Origin: Kitasatospora sp. NBC_00374 | Lineage (GTDB): Bacteria > Actinomycetota > Actinomycetes > Streptomycetales > Streptomycetaceae | NCBI RefSeq assembly: GCF_041434935.1 | Contig: NZ_CP107964.1 | Location: 3,596,001 to 3,660,000 of the forward strand | Length of the DNA stretch: 64,000 nt | Direction: 5' to 3' | Shown here: in pieces, positions 9,401 through 19,685 of the stretch | Position numbering within the stretch: the first letter of the stretch is position 1 | Layout of the letters: each line of letters begins with the position of its first letter | Translations under genes and position numbers: made by a program | Notes under the pieces: generated by a model | What the model was told of the DNA's origin: nothing | The model's input: only the letters and a program-made list of their open reading frames with translations | Databases searched by the model: none

Positions 9401-10013
9401 CGACCTGCTGTTCGCCTCGGACCGGGAGAAGACCGCCGAGCGGGTCCGCGAGCGCCTCGGCCTCCCCGAGGGCAAGAAGGTGGTGCTGTACGCGCCGACC
9501 TTCCGCGAGGACCGCCGCCGCCCGCAGGACGGCTACCAGTTCGACCTGCGGCTCGACCTGGCCGCGGCCCGCGAGGCGCTCGCCGACGACCAGGTGCTGC
9601 TGGTCCGCGGCCACGAGTCGACGTACGGCCAGGTGCCGGGCGCCGGTGACGGCTACGTCTGGGACGTCGGCAGCTACCCCGACACGGCCGAGCTGCTGCT
9701 GATCGCGGACGTCCTGGTCACCGACTACTCCTCGGCGATGTTCGACTTCGCGAACACCGGTCGGCCGATGCTGTTCTTCACGTACGACCTGGAGCACTAC
9801 CGGGACAACCTGCGCGGCTTCAGCTTCGACTTCGAGGCGCAGGCGCCCGGCCCGCTGCTGGCGACCTCCGCGGAGCTGGTCGCGGCGCTCGGGCGGGTGG
9901 ACGAGGCGACGGCCGGCTACCGGGACAAGTACGACGCGTTCCGCGAGGCCTACTGCGACCTCGACGACGGCCAGGCCTCGGTGCGGGTGGCGGACGCACT
10001 CCTGGGGCACTGA
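6441..10013 (+). CDS. Bifunctional GT2 glycosyltransferase / CDP-glycerol glycerophosphotransferase (TagF-like)
   Basis: 1190 aa. Residues about 10-250 form a family 2 glycosyltransferase (SVVVPIYNVERYLEECLDS, DDGSKDSS, FVDSDDT). The centre (about 350-800) has no motif I recognise and seems rich in beta structure. Residues about 830-1180 are a CDP-glycerol glycerophosphotransferase domain: TWHGTPLKRIGHD near 920, LYAPTFRED, and LVTDYSSAMFDF near 1095. Such enzymes build poly(glycerol phosphate) teichoic acids from CDP-glycerol. The fusion implies that one protein adds a sugar and a polyol-phosphate unit to the same wall polymer (inference). Start is uncertain: ATG at 6441 or 6462, neither with good Shine-Dalgarno spacing. 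TAGGAT at 6379-6384 is a plausible -10. A strong hairpin follows. Confidence 0.9.
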   Translation: MKGSAQPMAPRLSVVVPIYNVERYLEECLDSIAAQTFDDFECVMVDDGSKDSSASIAAAYAAKDSRFRLVRQENKGLGAARNTGYRHIADGTEFLAFVDSDDTLPPSAYELMIGTLQQTGSDFATGNVLRFRAIGFYPSGGHRKPFKETRLTTHITDIPTLVTDRTAWNKVYRRSFFDAAGVLYPEGILYEDAPVSVPHHYLAKSVDVLSEPIYHWREREVGEMSITQMKFNPKGVVDRVKSMELVRAWLQEQQDPKYRRYLRSYDENNLVEEIPMFFWSVLEGDQAYRDAYQESVSRLLRAIGPEQVRKLRAPLRLKYYLTVQNRMAELVEQLRFEKDSNGAAPARGLLRPYADYPFLRGGRKSVPPEVLRLDNALVMRSRLYDAQWTDGRLQLTGHAFPEHLGASNKHDMVKGLVLRESSGRRVVAVPTRAMYSPEATASSPHSLYSCDWAGFTASIDPTRMKHRGQWKDGSWRLLVAGVGKGGVYKGRVSGGWSDTAEYPPVHWVEQDVRIVPWLKDGYVNLRVERVRARVVRVTGERGTVTLAGLVGSGADLAGARLRLQHVESDRPLVFPLELGVPAGRQVPFSSSFPVDALTEVREAWDLLDPASDERLRDRWDVALLLTDGSSLPVVVDERADPQHLDLPIGDTSRALYSKPSPSGYLQFADQVLQPVVEEVTAADSGEGFLLAGSFPLPGTHRYELVVRHRWREEEHSYPVEIADGRFRTALPAVPTASFAGRVPLRKGTWEVFFRPFGAPADQLWPTALLAPSCHGELPLSVEARGKQITLERRLYDGLSLESHDILAPEERSGFRQRQLRSSFASLQQRPLTDTVVYHTALGSRYAGSPRSVHEELVRRGAPLRHLWTSDDLQTDAPQSAEPLRRLSAEWYEAMATAKYVVTSTHLPPFFTRRPGQVVLQTWHGTPLKRIGHDFEKVWFTDSEYLEHLTAEVPQWSMLVSANRWSTPVLKRAFRFEGEVLETGYPRNDLLFASDREKTAERVRERLGLPEGKKVVLYAPTFREDRRRPQDGYQFDLRLDLAAAREALADDQVLLVRGHESTYGQVPGAGDGYVWDVGSYPDTAELLLIADVLVTDYSSAMFDFANTGRPMLFFTYDLEHYRDNLRGFSFDFEAQAPGPLLATSAELVAALGRVDEATAGYRDKYDAFREAYCDLDDGQASVRVADALLGH

Positions 10014-10023
10014 CAGCCGGAGA

Positions 10024-10070
10024 CGGAGATCCCCCCGCAGGCCGTCGGACGGCCTGCGGGGGGATCTCCG
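10024..10070. terminator. Strong bidirectional terminator hairpin
   Basis: A perfect 21-bp stem (10024-10044 with 10050-10070) closed by a 5-nt TCGGA loop. It lies between the stop codons of the converging GT2/TagF gene and the 2H phosphoesterase gene, so it can end transcripts from both sides. Confidence 0.92.
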
Positions 10071-10091
10071 TTCCAGCGGTGCTGCGGATGC

Positions 10092-10648
10092 TCAGGCCGG
10101 CCCGAAGCGGTAGCCGTGCCAGGGCCGCCAGACCTCGTCCGGCCCGAAGCGGGAGAGGCTGAATCCGGCGACCTCGAAGGCCGCCCGGAATCCGCGCGCC
10201 TGCTCGAAGGCCTCGTCCAGCACCGGTTCCGGCAGCCCGTGCGCCACCGTGACGTGCGGGTGGTACGGGAAGGCCAGCTCCCGGGCCAGCGGGCCGGAGC
10301 GGACGTCCGCCTCCAGCGCCCGGCACTCCTGCGCGCCCTCCTCGACCCGGACGAACACCACCGGGGAGACCGGGCGGAAGCTCCCGCTCCCCCGCAGCAG
10401 CATCCGGAACGGCCGGTGGCCGGCCGCGACCGCCCGCAGGTGGGCCTCGATGCCCGGTAGTGCGGTGGTCGGCACCTCGGTCGGCGGCAGCAGGGTGACA
10501 TGGGTCGGTATGGAACGGGCCAGCGGATCGCCGTGCCCGGCCCTGGCGTCCTGGATGCGTGTGCCGAACGGCTCCGGAACGGTTATGGACACCCCGATGG
10601 TGACGGCCTCGGGGAGGTCGCCACCGTCGGGAACGGAGTCCATCGGCA

Positions 10649-10649
<1 letters not shown>
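10092..10649 (-). CDS. 2H phosphoesterase / 2'-5' RNA ligase family protein
   Basis: 185 aa with the two HxT motifs of the 2H superfamily: H50-V-T52 (PTHVTLL) and H132-V-T134 (HPHVTVAHG). These histidines catalyse hydrolysis or ligation at 2',3'-cyclic or 2'-5' phosphodiester bonds; the substrate in actinobacteria is not established. The ATG overlaps the trpS stop codon by one base (TGATG), and no ribosome-binding site is visible, so translation is probably coupled to trpS. That link to a tRNA synthetase hints at RNA or tRNA-end processing (inference). The gene ends 22 bp before the shared terminator hairpin. Confidence 0.87.
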
Positions 10650-11716
<1,067 letters not shown>

Positions 11717-13030
11717 TCAGGAAACTTCCGCCCCTGGAGGAATCGACAGTGTGACGGCACTCACCCTGATGCGTTCGATCCGGCGGCCGTCCAGCTTGGC
11801 CACCGTCAGCAGCGCGCCGCCCTCGATGGTCACCTGGTCCCCCGCCTCGGGCAGCCGGCCCAGCTCCCGCACCACGAAACCGGCCACCGTCTCGTACGGG
11901 CCCTCCGGCAGGGTGACGCCGGTCTCCTCGGTGAAGTCGGAGAGGTTGAGCAGGCCGTCCAGCTCCACGCCGCCGCCCGCGAGCCGCCGGGTGGCGGTGG
12001 TGTCCTGGGCGTCGTACTCGTCGCGGATGTCGCCGATCAGCTCCTCGACCAGGTCCTCCAGGGTGACGATGCCGGCGGTGCCGCCGTACTCGTCCACCAC
12101 GATCGCCAGGTGGTGGCCCTCCCTGCGCATCTCGCTCATCGCCTCCAGCACCCGCTTGGTGGCCGGCAGCAGCTTCACCGGGCGGGCCAGGTCGCGGACC
12201 CGTACGGCCCGTTCGCCGGGCGCGCCGTACAGGTCGCGGATGTGCACGAAGCCGGTCACGGCGTCGTACGAGCCCTCGACCACCGGGTAGCGGGAGTGGG
12301 GCGCGGAGTCGGTCTCCGGGCGGACCTCGGCGACCAGCCGCTCGGCGTCCAGGAAGGTGACCTCGGTGCGCGGCACCATCACCTCGCGCAGCTGGCGCTC
12401 GCCGGCCGCGAAGACGTCCGCGATCAGCGCCCGTTCGTCGCTGCCCAGCTCGGTGTTGGCGGCCACCAGGCCGCGCAGCTCCTCCGAGCTCATCGAGCCG
12501 CGGCCGGCCGACGGGTCCCCGCCGAACAGCCGGACCATCAGGTTGGTGGAGTGCCCCAGCAGCCAGATGGCCGGCCGCAGCACCACCGACATCACGTCGA
12601 CCACCGGCGCGGCCAGCACCGCGATCGAGTCGGCCCGCTGCAGACCGATCCGCTTGGGGGTCAGCTCCCCGAGCACCAGCGAGGCGTACGAGATCACCAG
12701 GGTGAGCCCGACCAGCGCGATGGTGTCGGCCAGGCCCTCGGACAGGCCGAGGTCCACGAAGACCGGGGCCAGTTTGCCCGCCAGGGTGTCCGCCCCGAAG
12801 GCGGCGGACAGAAAGCCCATGCAGGTGACACCGACCTGGACGGCGGCCAGGAAGCGGTTCGGGTCGGCGGCCAGGTGCGCGGCGCGGGCGGCCCGTCGGC
12901 TGCCGAGCGACTCCAGGGCCCGGATCTGGCCCTCGCGCAGCGAGATCAGCGAGATCTCGGCGACGTTGAAGAGGCCGCCCAGCATGATGAAGACCAGGAC
13001 GAGTGCCGCGTCCTGCAGGGTTTCACTCAC
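11717..13030 (-). CDS. CNNM/CorC-type transporter with CBS pair (hemolysin C family)
   Basis: 437 aa: an N-terminal DUF21/CNNM membrane domain with about four hydrophobic helices (residues 1-145), a CBS pair (about 195-325), and a C-terminal CorC_HlyC domain (about 335-415; VELDGLLNLSDF, YETVAGFV). LGELTPKRIGL is a strong CNNM signature and EMRREGHHLAIVVDEYGGTAGIVTLEDLVEE a CBS signature. Relatives move Mg2+ or Na+/Mg2+ across the membrane, and the CBS domains bind ATP. The historical hemolysin label does not imply toxicity. GTG start; TAGGAT lies 8 nt upstream, so the leader may be very short. The gene ends 21 bp before trpS begins, so the two may be cotranscribed. Confidence 0.9.
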   Translation of the reverse strand: MSETLQDAALVLVFIMLGGLFNVAEISLISLREGQIRALESLGSRRAARAAHLAADPNRFLAAVQVGVTCMGFLSAAFGADTLAGKLAPVFVDLGLSEGLADTIALVGLTLVISYASLVLGELTPKRIGLQRADSIAVLAAPVVDVMSVVLRPAIWLLGHSTNLMVRLFGGDPSAGRGSMSSEELRGLVAANTELGSDERALIADVFAAGERQLREVMVPRTEVTFLDAERLVAEVRPETDSAPHSRYPVVEGSYDAVTGFVHIRDLYGAPGERAVRVRDLARPVKLLPATKRVLEAMSEMRREGHHLAIVVDEYGGTAGIVTLEDLVEELIGDIRDEYDAQDTTATRRLAGGGVELDGLLNLSDFTEETGVTLPEGPYETVAGFVVRELGRLPEAGDQVTIEGGALLTVAKLDGRRIERIRVSAVTLSIPPGAEVS

Positions 13031-13126
13031 AGCAGGTCATCCTAGGACCGTCGGCACTTCGCCCGGAGCGCTTCACTCCGCCACAATGTCGCGAGACAGA
13101 TCCGTGCAAACCGCTCGAGGACATCG

Positions 13127-14695
13127 ATGGACGCTGCGGTCCCCGTTCCTCCCACCGAAGCCGATCGCCCTGCAGGACCGGGACGCTTCCAAAACGCCGC
13201 CCAGCGCGCCCACCGGGCCGTCGCCGGACGTGCGCCGACCGGTGGGACCTGGCTTTTCCCCTTCCTCGCGACGCTGGCCGTCGGGCTCTACCGAATCGAC
13301 GGCCCGGTGCTCTGGCACGACGAGCTCGCGACGCTGACCGTGATCAGACGGCCGACCGGCGCGATCCTCGCCATGCTGCACCACGTGGACGCCGTACACG
13401 GCGCCTACTACCTGCTGATGCACTACTGGACGGCGCTCGCCGGGGACTCCCCCGCCGCGCTGCGGCTGCCGAGCGTGCTGGCGATGGCCGGTGCCGCCGC
13501 GTGTGTCGCGCTGAGCGGGCAGCGGATGTTCGACCGCCGGGCCGGCCTGACGGCAGGCCTCGTCTTCGCGCTGATACCGGCGGTGGCGCGGTACGCCCAG
13601 GAGGTCCGCTCGTACGGCCTGGTGGTGCTGACCGCGTCACTCGCCCTGCTGCTGCTCCTGCGCGCGCTGGAGCGGCCGACGGCGGTACGGTGGCTCGGCT
13701 ACGCGCCCACGGTGGCGGTGGCCGGATACCTCCACCTGATCTCGCTGGGGTTCCTGGCCGCGCATCTGCTCGCGGTCGCGGTCGCCTGGTGGCGCGAGCG
13801 GCGCAACCTGCGGATCCCGCTCGGCTTCGCCGCGGCGGTCGGCCTCGGCCTCGCCTCGCTCTACCCGTTGCTGCGGCTGGCTCCCGCGCAGGCGAAGCGG
13901 CAGATCAGCTGGGTCGCCGTCCCGACCGTCCACGACCTGGTGACCATCTGGCCGCAGCTGTTCTGCAGCACCGCCCTGGCCGTCACGATGTTCCTGCTGG
14001 CGGCCTTCGCCTGGCGGGACCGGCGGAAGGCGGCGCTGGCCGTCGCGACCGCGTCGGCCGTCCTGCCCGTGCTCGCGATCTGGGCGCTCTCCCAGCGCGG
14101 CGCCGTCTCGTACTTCATGCCGAAGTACCTGTTCTTCGTGCTGCCCGCGTGGGCGCTGCTGGCCGGCGTCGGGATAGCCCTGCTGCGGGTCAGGTTCGTC
14201 GTGGCCGCCCTGGCGGTGCTGGCCGTCGCCGTCGCGCCCGACCAGATCGCCGTCCACCGGGACCTCTCGCACGCGGCGTACACGTACCCGAAGCCGGTGA
14301 CCTGGTTCGCGCCGCTGGACTACCGGGCCGCGGCCCGGATCGTCGCCCAGGGTTACCGGCCGGGCGACGCCGCCGCCTACGGCCAGGACTGGTTCCAGGT
14401 GTGGTGGGGCGTGGACAGCGGTGTGGAGTACTACCTCCCGGACAACGTCAAGCCCCGCGACGTGCTGCTCGGCCAGACCGGCGAGCAGCGCGACGACCTG
14501 TGGTCGAAGCTCACCGACGACCCTGCCGCCGCCCTGCGGGACGCGCCGCGCATCTGGCTGGTCTCGCGCGCCGGCCACCCCGACCCGTTCGACTCGGTCT
14601 ACCCCGCCGCGTCGCAGGCGCTGCGGGCGAACTACCGGATGGTGAGGGTCGACGAGGTCTCCGGGATCACGGTGGCTCTGCTCGTCCGGCTCTGA
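13127..14695 (+). CDS. Glycosyltransferase family 39-like membrane protein (GT-C fold)
   Basis: 522 aa with a hydrophilic N-terminus (1-40) and about ten transmembrane helices. The first extracytoplasmic loop has the sequence WHDELATL, the acidic pair used by GT39/ArnT-type enzymes to act on polyprenyl-phosphate sugars outside the membrane. [13 protein letters not shown] and [11 protein letters not shown] are typical of actinobacterial members. The last 110 residues (from about 410) form a soluble extracytoplasmic domain. The substrate is not readable; protein mannosylation or wall glycan decoration are options. GAGGAC lies 6 nt before the ATG. The gene is divergent from the CNNM transporter and ends at a strong terminator. 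Confidence 0.85.
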   Translation: MDAAVPVPPTEADRPAGPGRFQNAAQRAHRAVAGRAPTGGTWLFPFLATLAVGLYRIDGPVLWHDELATLTVIRRPTGAILAMLHHVDAVHGAYYLLMHYWTALAGDSPAALRLPSVLAMAGAAACVALSGQRMFDRRAGLTAGLVFALIPAVARYAQEVRSYGLVVLTASLALLLLLRALERPTAVRWLGYAPTVAVAGYLHLISLGFLAAHLLAVAVAWWRERRNLRIPLGFAAAVGLGLASLYPLLRLAPAQAKRQISWVAVPTVHDLVTIWPQLFCSTALAVTMFLLAAFAWRDRRKAALAVATASAVLPVLAIWALSQRGAVSYFMPKYLFFVLPAWALLAGVGIALLRVRFVVAALAVLAVAVAPDQIAVHRDLSHAAYTYPKPVTWFAPLDYRAAARIVAQGYRPGDAAAYGQDWFQVWWGVDSGVEYYLPDNVKPRDVLLGQTGEQRDDLWSKLTDDPAAALRDAPRIWLVSRAGHPDPFDSVYPAASQALRANYRMVRVDEVSGITVALLVRL

Positions 14696-14699
14696 CGCC

Positions 14700-14734
14700 G
14701 AACGGCCGGGCGGCCCAGGGCCGCCCGGCCGTTC
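14700..14734. terminator. Bidirectional terminator hairpin
   Basis: A perfect 16-bp stem (14700-14715 with 14719-14734) around a CAG loop, placed between the converging GT39-like gene and mdh. Confidence 0.88.
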
Positions 14735-14752
14735 ACGTGAGAGTCGGCGGAC

Positions 14753-15751
<999 letters not shown>

Positions 15752-15754
15752 CTA

Positions 15755-15800
15755 CTCCAGCAAATCGCCGACGTGCCCCAGGCACGTCGGCGCGCTGGAG
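15755..15800 (-). promoter_or_regulatory. mdh leader hairpin enclosing the ribosome-binding site
   Basis: In the mdh mRNA the arms 15794-15800 / 15755-15761 (7 bp) and 15781-15792 / 15766-15777 (12 bp) pair around a 3-nt loop. One side has a 4-nt bulge and the other a single base. The outer stem includes the GGAG (complement of 15755-15758) that serves as Shine-Dalgarno site. Pairing by eye only. Confidence 0.55.
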
Positions 15801-15810
15801 CCGAGGATGA

Positions 15811-15828
15811 TCTCTCGACATCGAGAGA
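15811..15828. promoter_or_regulatory. 18-bp palindrome, candidate repressor operator for mdh
   Basis: TCTCTCGA-CA-TCGAGAGA, perfect 8-bp arms. It lies 66-83 bp upstream of the mdh start and immediately downstream of a TAGCCT -10 element (15837-15842), so a bound protein would block transcription start. Size and symmetry fit a MarR-family dimer; TamR of S. coelicolor is known to control TCA-cycle genes, mdh among them, through palindromes of about this size. Confidence 0.6.
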
Positions 15829-15836
15829 ACCGGCTC

Positions 15837-15842
15837 AGGCTA
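15837..15842 (-). promoter_or_regulatory. Probable -10 element of mdh
   Basis: TAGCCT on the mdh strand, fitting TAnnnT. A start site 7 nt downstream would fall at the edge of the palindrome. No convincing -35 was seen. Confidence 0.4.
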
Positions 15843-15904
15843 TCGCAACGGGCCCGCCGTGGGCGCGCACGGGCGTGGCTGATGCGTCACACGCGCGCAC
15901 GGAC

Positions 15905-15962
15905 GGTGCCGGGCGCCGCCGGGACCGGGGCGGTTTCCCCCGGTCCGGCGCCGCCCGGCACC
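15905..15962 (-). terminator. Long imperfect terminator hairpin after the secreted-protein gene
   Basis: About 25 paired bases with one mismatch and one bulged G, arms near 15905-15930 and 15937-15962, ending 4 bp from the stop codon of the 744-aa gene. Confidence 0.7.
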
Positions 15963-15965
15963 GGG

Positions 15966-18200
15966 TCAGCCGGTCGGGCCGACCGGCGCGGCGGCGGCCG
16001 CGGCGCCGGTCCGCGGGACGCCGGAGGGCACCACGTGGATGCGGTGCTGGTCGGCGTCCACCCAGACCACGTCGGTACCGGTACGGTCCACCGCCCAGGC
16101 CCTGCGCGGCTGGTGGGGGGTCTTCCAGTAGGTGCCGGAGGCGAGCCGGCGGACCTGTGCGGCGCTCTCGGCGCCGGAGGCCGCGATGCCGTCGTGGAAG
16201 TCCACCAGCAGCAGCCGGCCGCCGGCCAGGTCCTGCCGGACCAGGTAGCCGTCACCCAGCAGGGCCTGGTTGGGGCCGCCGGTGTTCAGGCTCGACTGCA
16301 CCGGGACCGTCAGCGTCTTGCGCGTGACCGTGTCGAAGACGCCGCTGGCGTTGAGTGCGCCGTCCCAGGAGTTCTGGCAGCCCCAGTACACCCAGCGGGA
16401 GACGGCCTGCAGGAGGGTCGGCGCGCAGGGCGTGGTGAAGGAGTCCCGGACCGTCGCCCCGGCCGTGTCGGTGGCGGTGACGGTCGTGCTGTCCTGCTTC
16501 GCGCTCCACAGCGTCGTGCCCTGGACGGCGGCGGCGGCCAGCGACGCGCTGAGCGTCGCCGTCCCGGTGTCGAGGTCGACCACCGCCGTCGGGCGGGCGT
16601 AGGTCCAGCCGGGCCGGTAGCCGCCGAAGACCGCGTACCGGCCGTCGGCGTCCACGGTGTCGACGGAGCCCTGCGACTCCAGCCCGGTGGTGAAGGTGGC
16701 GCCCCACTCCTGGCTGCCGGCCTTCATCACCACCGTCCGGCCGTTGGCCGACGGGTGGTCCGGGAGGTAGCGCCCGTCACCGGTGGCCCACAGGGCCGTG
16801 CAGGCGGCCCGGCCGCTGTAGCAGTCGTCGGCCGGGTAGGCGGAGTCGAGGGTCTCGGAGAGCTTCACCGGCGGCGTGCCGTCCGAGATCCGGTAGCTGC
16901 GGTAGGACCCGGTGGAGTCGGCGGGGCTGAAGGAGACCGTGTCGGAGGCGACGGAGAGGGTGCCGCCGCCCATGGCGAGGCCGAAGACGGTCGCCGGGCC
17001 GGTCGGGACCCGGGTCAGCCTGCGGACCGTCGGCTCGCCGGCCCCGTTCGGTGAGATCCGGTAGACGAAGGTGTCGCGGTCCCCGTACGCCGGGGGGTGC
17101 TCGCTGCCGACCGCGATGAGCGAGCCGTCCGGGGCGGGCAGCAGCTGGGTGTCGGCGCTGTCCAGCACGGAGTGCTGGCTACCGGTGCCGGCCAGCGGCA
17201 CCGCGGAGACCGGCCGGCCCCGGTTGTCGCCGGAGGTGTTGACGGCGGACAGGGTGGTGAGCACCCAGTCGCCCAGCCTGCGGTACTCGGCGTCGTACCC
17301 GCCGGGCGGCAGGGAGTTCACGTAGCCGCTGCTGCGGACCGTCCACGGGGCGGTCCGGTCCAGTACGTCCACGGTGCTGTTGCCGTCGAGGCGCAGGACG
17401 GCGTCCTTGGCGAGCCGGAAGCCTCCGCTGTAGCGCTCGTTGTCGTCGGGGAGCGCCGCGGTCGTGCCGGTGGCGAGGTCCAGCAGCAGCCAGTGGTTGC
17501 CGTCGTCGAGCCGGTAGCTGAGGATCGCGGCGCTCCGGTCCCCGTCGACCCAGGCGGACGGCGCGCCGGCGGGGATCCCGGACACCTGGGTCCGGACCAC
17601 GGTGGTGCCCTGCAGGGTGTTCAGGTACCAGCCGGTGGCCGCCCAGTCGTTTCCGGTGTAGCTGACCACCGTGCGTCCGAAGGTGGCGTAGTAGTTCTGG
17701 CCGGCCGGGACGTCGACGGCGCCGACGGAGACCGGCTTGCGCGACGCCAGGTCGTAGAGCTCGACCCGGACGGAGCCGTCCGCGACCGGCGGGGCGGGCA
17801 TCGCGACGGTGTCGGAGGAGGAGCCGTACCGGTTGTCCGGCCGGCCCGCGTACCGCCGGGACGGCACGCCGTCCTCCAGGTTGGAGCCGAGCGGCGCCGG
17901 CAGGCGGAGCCCGGTGTCGGTCGTGGCCCCGTTGTCGTAGCGGGTCCACAGCAGGTGGTCGCTGCCCTCACGGGCGTGCAGCAGGCCGGTGTCCCCGGCC
18001 ACGTACAGCTGGTCGCGGCCGGGGATGCCGCGCGGGGCGGCCGGCAGGACGAGCTGGGTCGGCGCGGCGGCCGTCGGCGCGGCTTCGGCGGCCGCGGCGG
18101 CCGGCGCGACCGCCAGCGAGCCGGCCCCGGTGGCCAGGGCCACGGCCGCCACGGTGAGCGCGCGTCCGAGCCTGCTGCGGTCTTCGGTCACAGGTGTCAT
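15966..18200 (-). CDS. Secreted protein of unknown function, probable beta-propeller
   Basis: 744 aa. A signal peptide (about residues 10-40; ALTVAAVALATGAGSLAVAPAAAAAEA) precedes a large Ser/Thr/Asp/Gly-rich domain. Short blocks such as VDLDTGTATLS, WVDGDRSAAILSYRL and DLATGTTAALPDD recur, each followed by a turn, which suggests a multi-blade beta-propeller. Several Cys residues (CYSGRAACTALW, CGCQNSW-like region) could form disulfides outside the cell. I recognise no catalytic motif and no family name. GGAGGGG lies 6-7 nt before the ATG at 18200. The gene is transcribed alone toward mdh and ends at a long hairpin. Codon use matches its neighbours, so there is no sign of recent transfer. Confidence 0.75.
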   Translation of the reverse strand: MTPVTEDRSRLGRALTVAAVALATGAGSLAVAPAAAAAEAAPTAAAPTQLVLPAAPRGIPGRDQLYVAGDTGLLHAREGSDHLLWTRYDNGATTDTGLRLPAPLGSNLEDGVPSRRYAGRPDNRYGSSSDTVAMPAPPVADGSVRVELYDLASRKPVSVGAVDVPAGQNYYATFGRTVVSYTGNDWAATGWYLNTLQGTTVVRTQVSGIPAGAPSAWVDGDRSAAILSYRLDDGNHWLLLDLATGTTAALPDDNERYSGGFRLAKDAVLRLDGNSTVDVLDRTAPWTVRSSGYVNSLPPGGYDAEYRRLGDWVLTTLSAVNTSGDNRGRPVSAVPLAGTGSQHSVLDSADTQLLPAPDGSLIAVGSEHPPAYGDRDTFVYRISPNGAGEPTVRRLTRVPTGPATVFGLAMGGGTLSVASDTVSFSPADSTGSYRSYRISDGTPPVKLSETLDSAYPADDCYSGRAACTALWATGDGRYLPDHPSANGRTVVMKAGSQEWGATFTTGLESQGSVDTVDADGRYAVFGGYRPGWTYARPTAVVDLDTGTATLSASLAAAAVQGTTLWSAKQDSTTVTATDTAGATVRDSFTTPCAPTLLQAVSRWVYWGCQNSWDGALNASGVFDTVTRKTLTVPVQSSLNTGGPNQALLGDGYLVRQDLAGGRLLLVDFHDGIAASGAESAAQVRRLASGTYWKTPHQPRRAWAVDRTGTDVVWVDADQHRIHVVPSGVPRTGAAAAAAPVGPTG

Positions 18201-18360
18201 GCGGTTCCCCCTCCGGTGTCCACGGAACGAGAGCAGGCGTGAACCATCAGGAAGGCGCCCCCGCCGAGCCCTCACGAGCCCCGGCAGCATACTGACGGCC
18301 TCTCACCGCATGCACACCGTTTTCCCACCGCATGTCCGCAGGTGCCTGCGCATGTGCGGG

Positions 18361-18390
18361 AGCCCCACCCGGCGTGCGCCGGGTGGGGCT
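18361..18390 (-). terminator. Terminator hairpin of the folD-DUF3017 operon
   Basis: 14-nt complementary arms (18361-18374 and 18377-18390), 15 bp downstream of the DUF3017 stop codon. Confidence 0.85.
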
Positions 18391-18404
18391 CTCGTCTGCG
18401 CAGG

Positions 18405-18821
18405 TCAGTGCCGTTGGCGGCCGATCAGCTGGCCGATGTTGTCGAGCAGCGGGAGCTGGAGCCACGGGTCGGGCTGGGCCACCAGGGTGAGCAGCACGAT
18501 CACCGCGCCGAGCACGCTCAGCACCGTGACGTCGGTGAAGCGGCTGCGGACCGCGAGCATCCCGACCTCGGGCAGCACCAGCCGCAGCACCGCCCCCAGC
18601 AGCAGCGAGGCGCCGACCGTCAGCAGCCCGACCTTGAAACCACCCGCGAAGGTGATCGCGAGGCCGAACACGGCGACGGCCAGGACCAGCGTTATCGGCC
18701 ACTGCCGGACCGGCAGGGCGTGACCGCCGTCCAGCGCCGCCGCCGAGCCCTCCGGCGGCAGCGTCCCGGTGGTCTTCACCGGCCGGCGCCGGGAGCGGCG
18801 CGTCGTGCCTTCACCCGCCAT
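18405..18821 (-). CDS. DUF3017 membrane protein
   Basis: 138 aa: a basic N-terminus (1-38), then three hydrophobic helices at about 42-60, 65-85 and 98-115, with the short motif PLLDNIGQLIGRQRH at the C-terminus. DUF3017 is an actinobacterial family of unknown function that is usually found directly after folD, as here: the gap is 6 bp. No ribosome-binding site is visible before the ATG, so translation is probably coupled to folD. Nothing in the sequence indicates folate binding; the linkage may only reflect conserved order. Confidence 0.88.
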   Translation of the reverse strand: MAGEGTTRRSRRRPVKTTGTLPPEGSAAALDGGHALPVRQWPITLVLAVAVFGLAITFAGGFKVGLLTVGASLLLGAVLRLVLPEVGMLAVRSRFTDVTVLSVLGAVIVLLTLVAQPDPWLQLPLLDNIGQLIGRQRH

Positions 18822-18827
18822 GGCGGA

Positions 18828-19685
18828 TCAGCGGCCGGCGCGGCGCTCGGCCGCCTCGACGATGTTGTTGAGCAGCATCGCGCGGGTCATCGGGCCGACG
18901 CCGCCCGGGTTCGGCGAGATCCAGCCGGCCACCTCGGCGACGCCCGGCTCGACGTCGCCCACGATCTTGCCCTCGCCGTCGCGGCTGACGCCGACGTCCA
19001 GCACGGCCGCGCCCGGCTTCACGTCCTGCGCCTTCACCAGGTGCCCGACGCCCGCGGCGGCCACGATGATGTCGGCGCGGCGCAGGTGCTCGGCGAGGTC
19101 CCGGGTGCCGGTGTGACACAGGGTGACGGTGGCGTTCTCGCTCTTGCGGGTGAGCAGCAGGCCGATCGAGCGGCCGACCGTGACACCGCGGCCGAGCACC
19201 ACGACGTCGGCGCCGTTGAGCTCGACCTTGTGCCGGCGCAGCAGCTCGACGATGCCGAACGGGGTGCAGGGCAGCGGGCCGTCGATGCCGAGCGCGAGGC
19301 GGCCGAGCGAGGTGGGGTGCAGGCCGTCGGCGTCCTTGTCCGGGTCCATCAGCTCCAGGACCGGGTTCGGGTCCAGGCCCTTGGGCAGCGGGAGCTGGAC
19401 GATGTAGCCGGTGCAGGTCGGGTCGGCGTTGAGCTCGCGGACCACGTCCTCCACCTCCTGCTGGGTGGCGGTGGCGGGCAGTTCGCGCTGGATGGAGGCG
19501 ATGCCCACCTCGGCGCAGTCCTTGTGCTTGCCGTTGACGTACCAGCGGCTGCCCGGGTCGTCGCCGACCAGGACGGTGCCGAGGCCGGGGACGATGCCCC
19601 GTTCCTTGAGGGCCGCCACGCGGACGGCGAGTTCGGACTTGATCGCGGCAGCGGTGGCCTTGCCGTCGAGAATCTGGGCAGTCAT
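18828..19685 (-). CDS. folD: Bifunctional methylenetetrahydrofolate dehydrogenase / methenyltetrahydrofolate cyclohydrolase
   Basis: 285 aa, standard FolD length. This cytoplasmic enzyme interconverts 5,10-methylene-, 5,10-methenyl- and 10-formyl-THF with NADP, feeding formyl-THF to purine synthesis (purN and purH lie 4 kb away). Signatures: [18 protein letters not shown] with the catalytic Lys, [31 protein letters not shown] for the cofactor, and [15 protein letters not shown] at the C-terminus. MTAQ is taken as the start because AGGAGA lies 8-9 nt upstream. First gene of a two-gene operon with DUF3017, divergent from the DUF4190 gene. Confidence 0.97.
   Translation of the reverse strand: MTAQILDGKATAAAIKSELAVRVAALKERGIVPGLGTVLVGDDPGSRWYVNGKHKDCAEVGIASIQRELPATATQQEVEDVVRELNADPTCTGYIVQLPLPKGLDPNPVLELMDPDKDADGLHPTSLGRLALGIDGPLPCTPFGIVELLRRHKVELNGADVVVLGRGVTVGRSIGLLLTRKSENATVTLCHTGTRDLAEHLRRADIIVAAAGVGHLVKAQDVKPGAAVLDVGVSRDGEGKIVGDVEPGVAEVAGWISPNPGGVGPMTRAMLLNNIVEAAERRAGR

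Noticed and set aside
6243..10010. A 1255-codon open frame on the minus strand opposite the GT2/TagF gene
   Set aside because: It has no recognisable domain and mirrors the codon pattern of the real gene; such antisense frames are common at this GC content.
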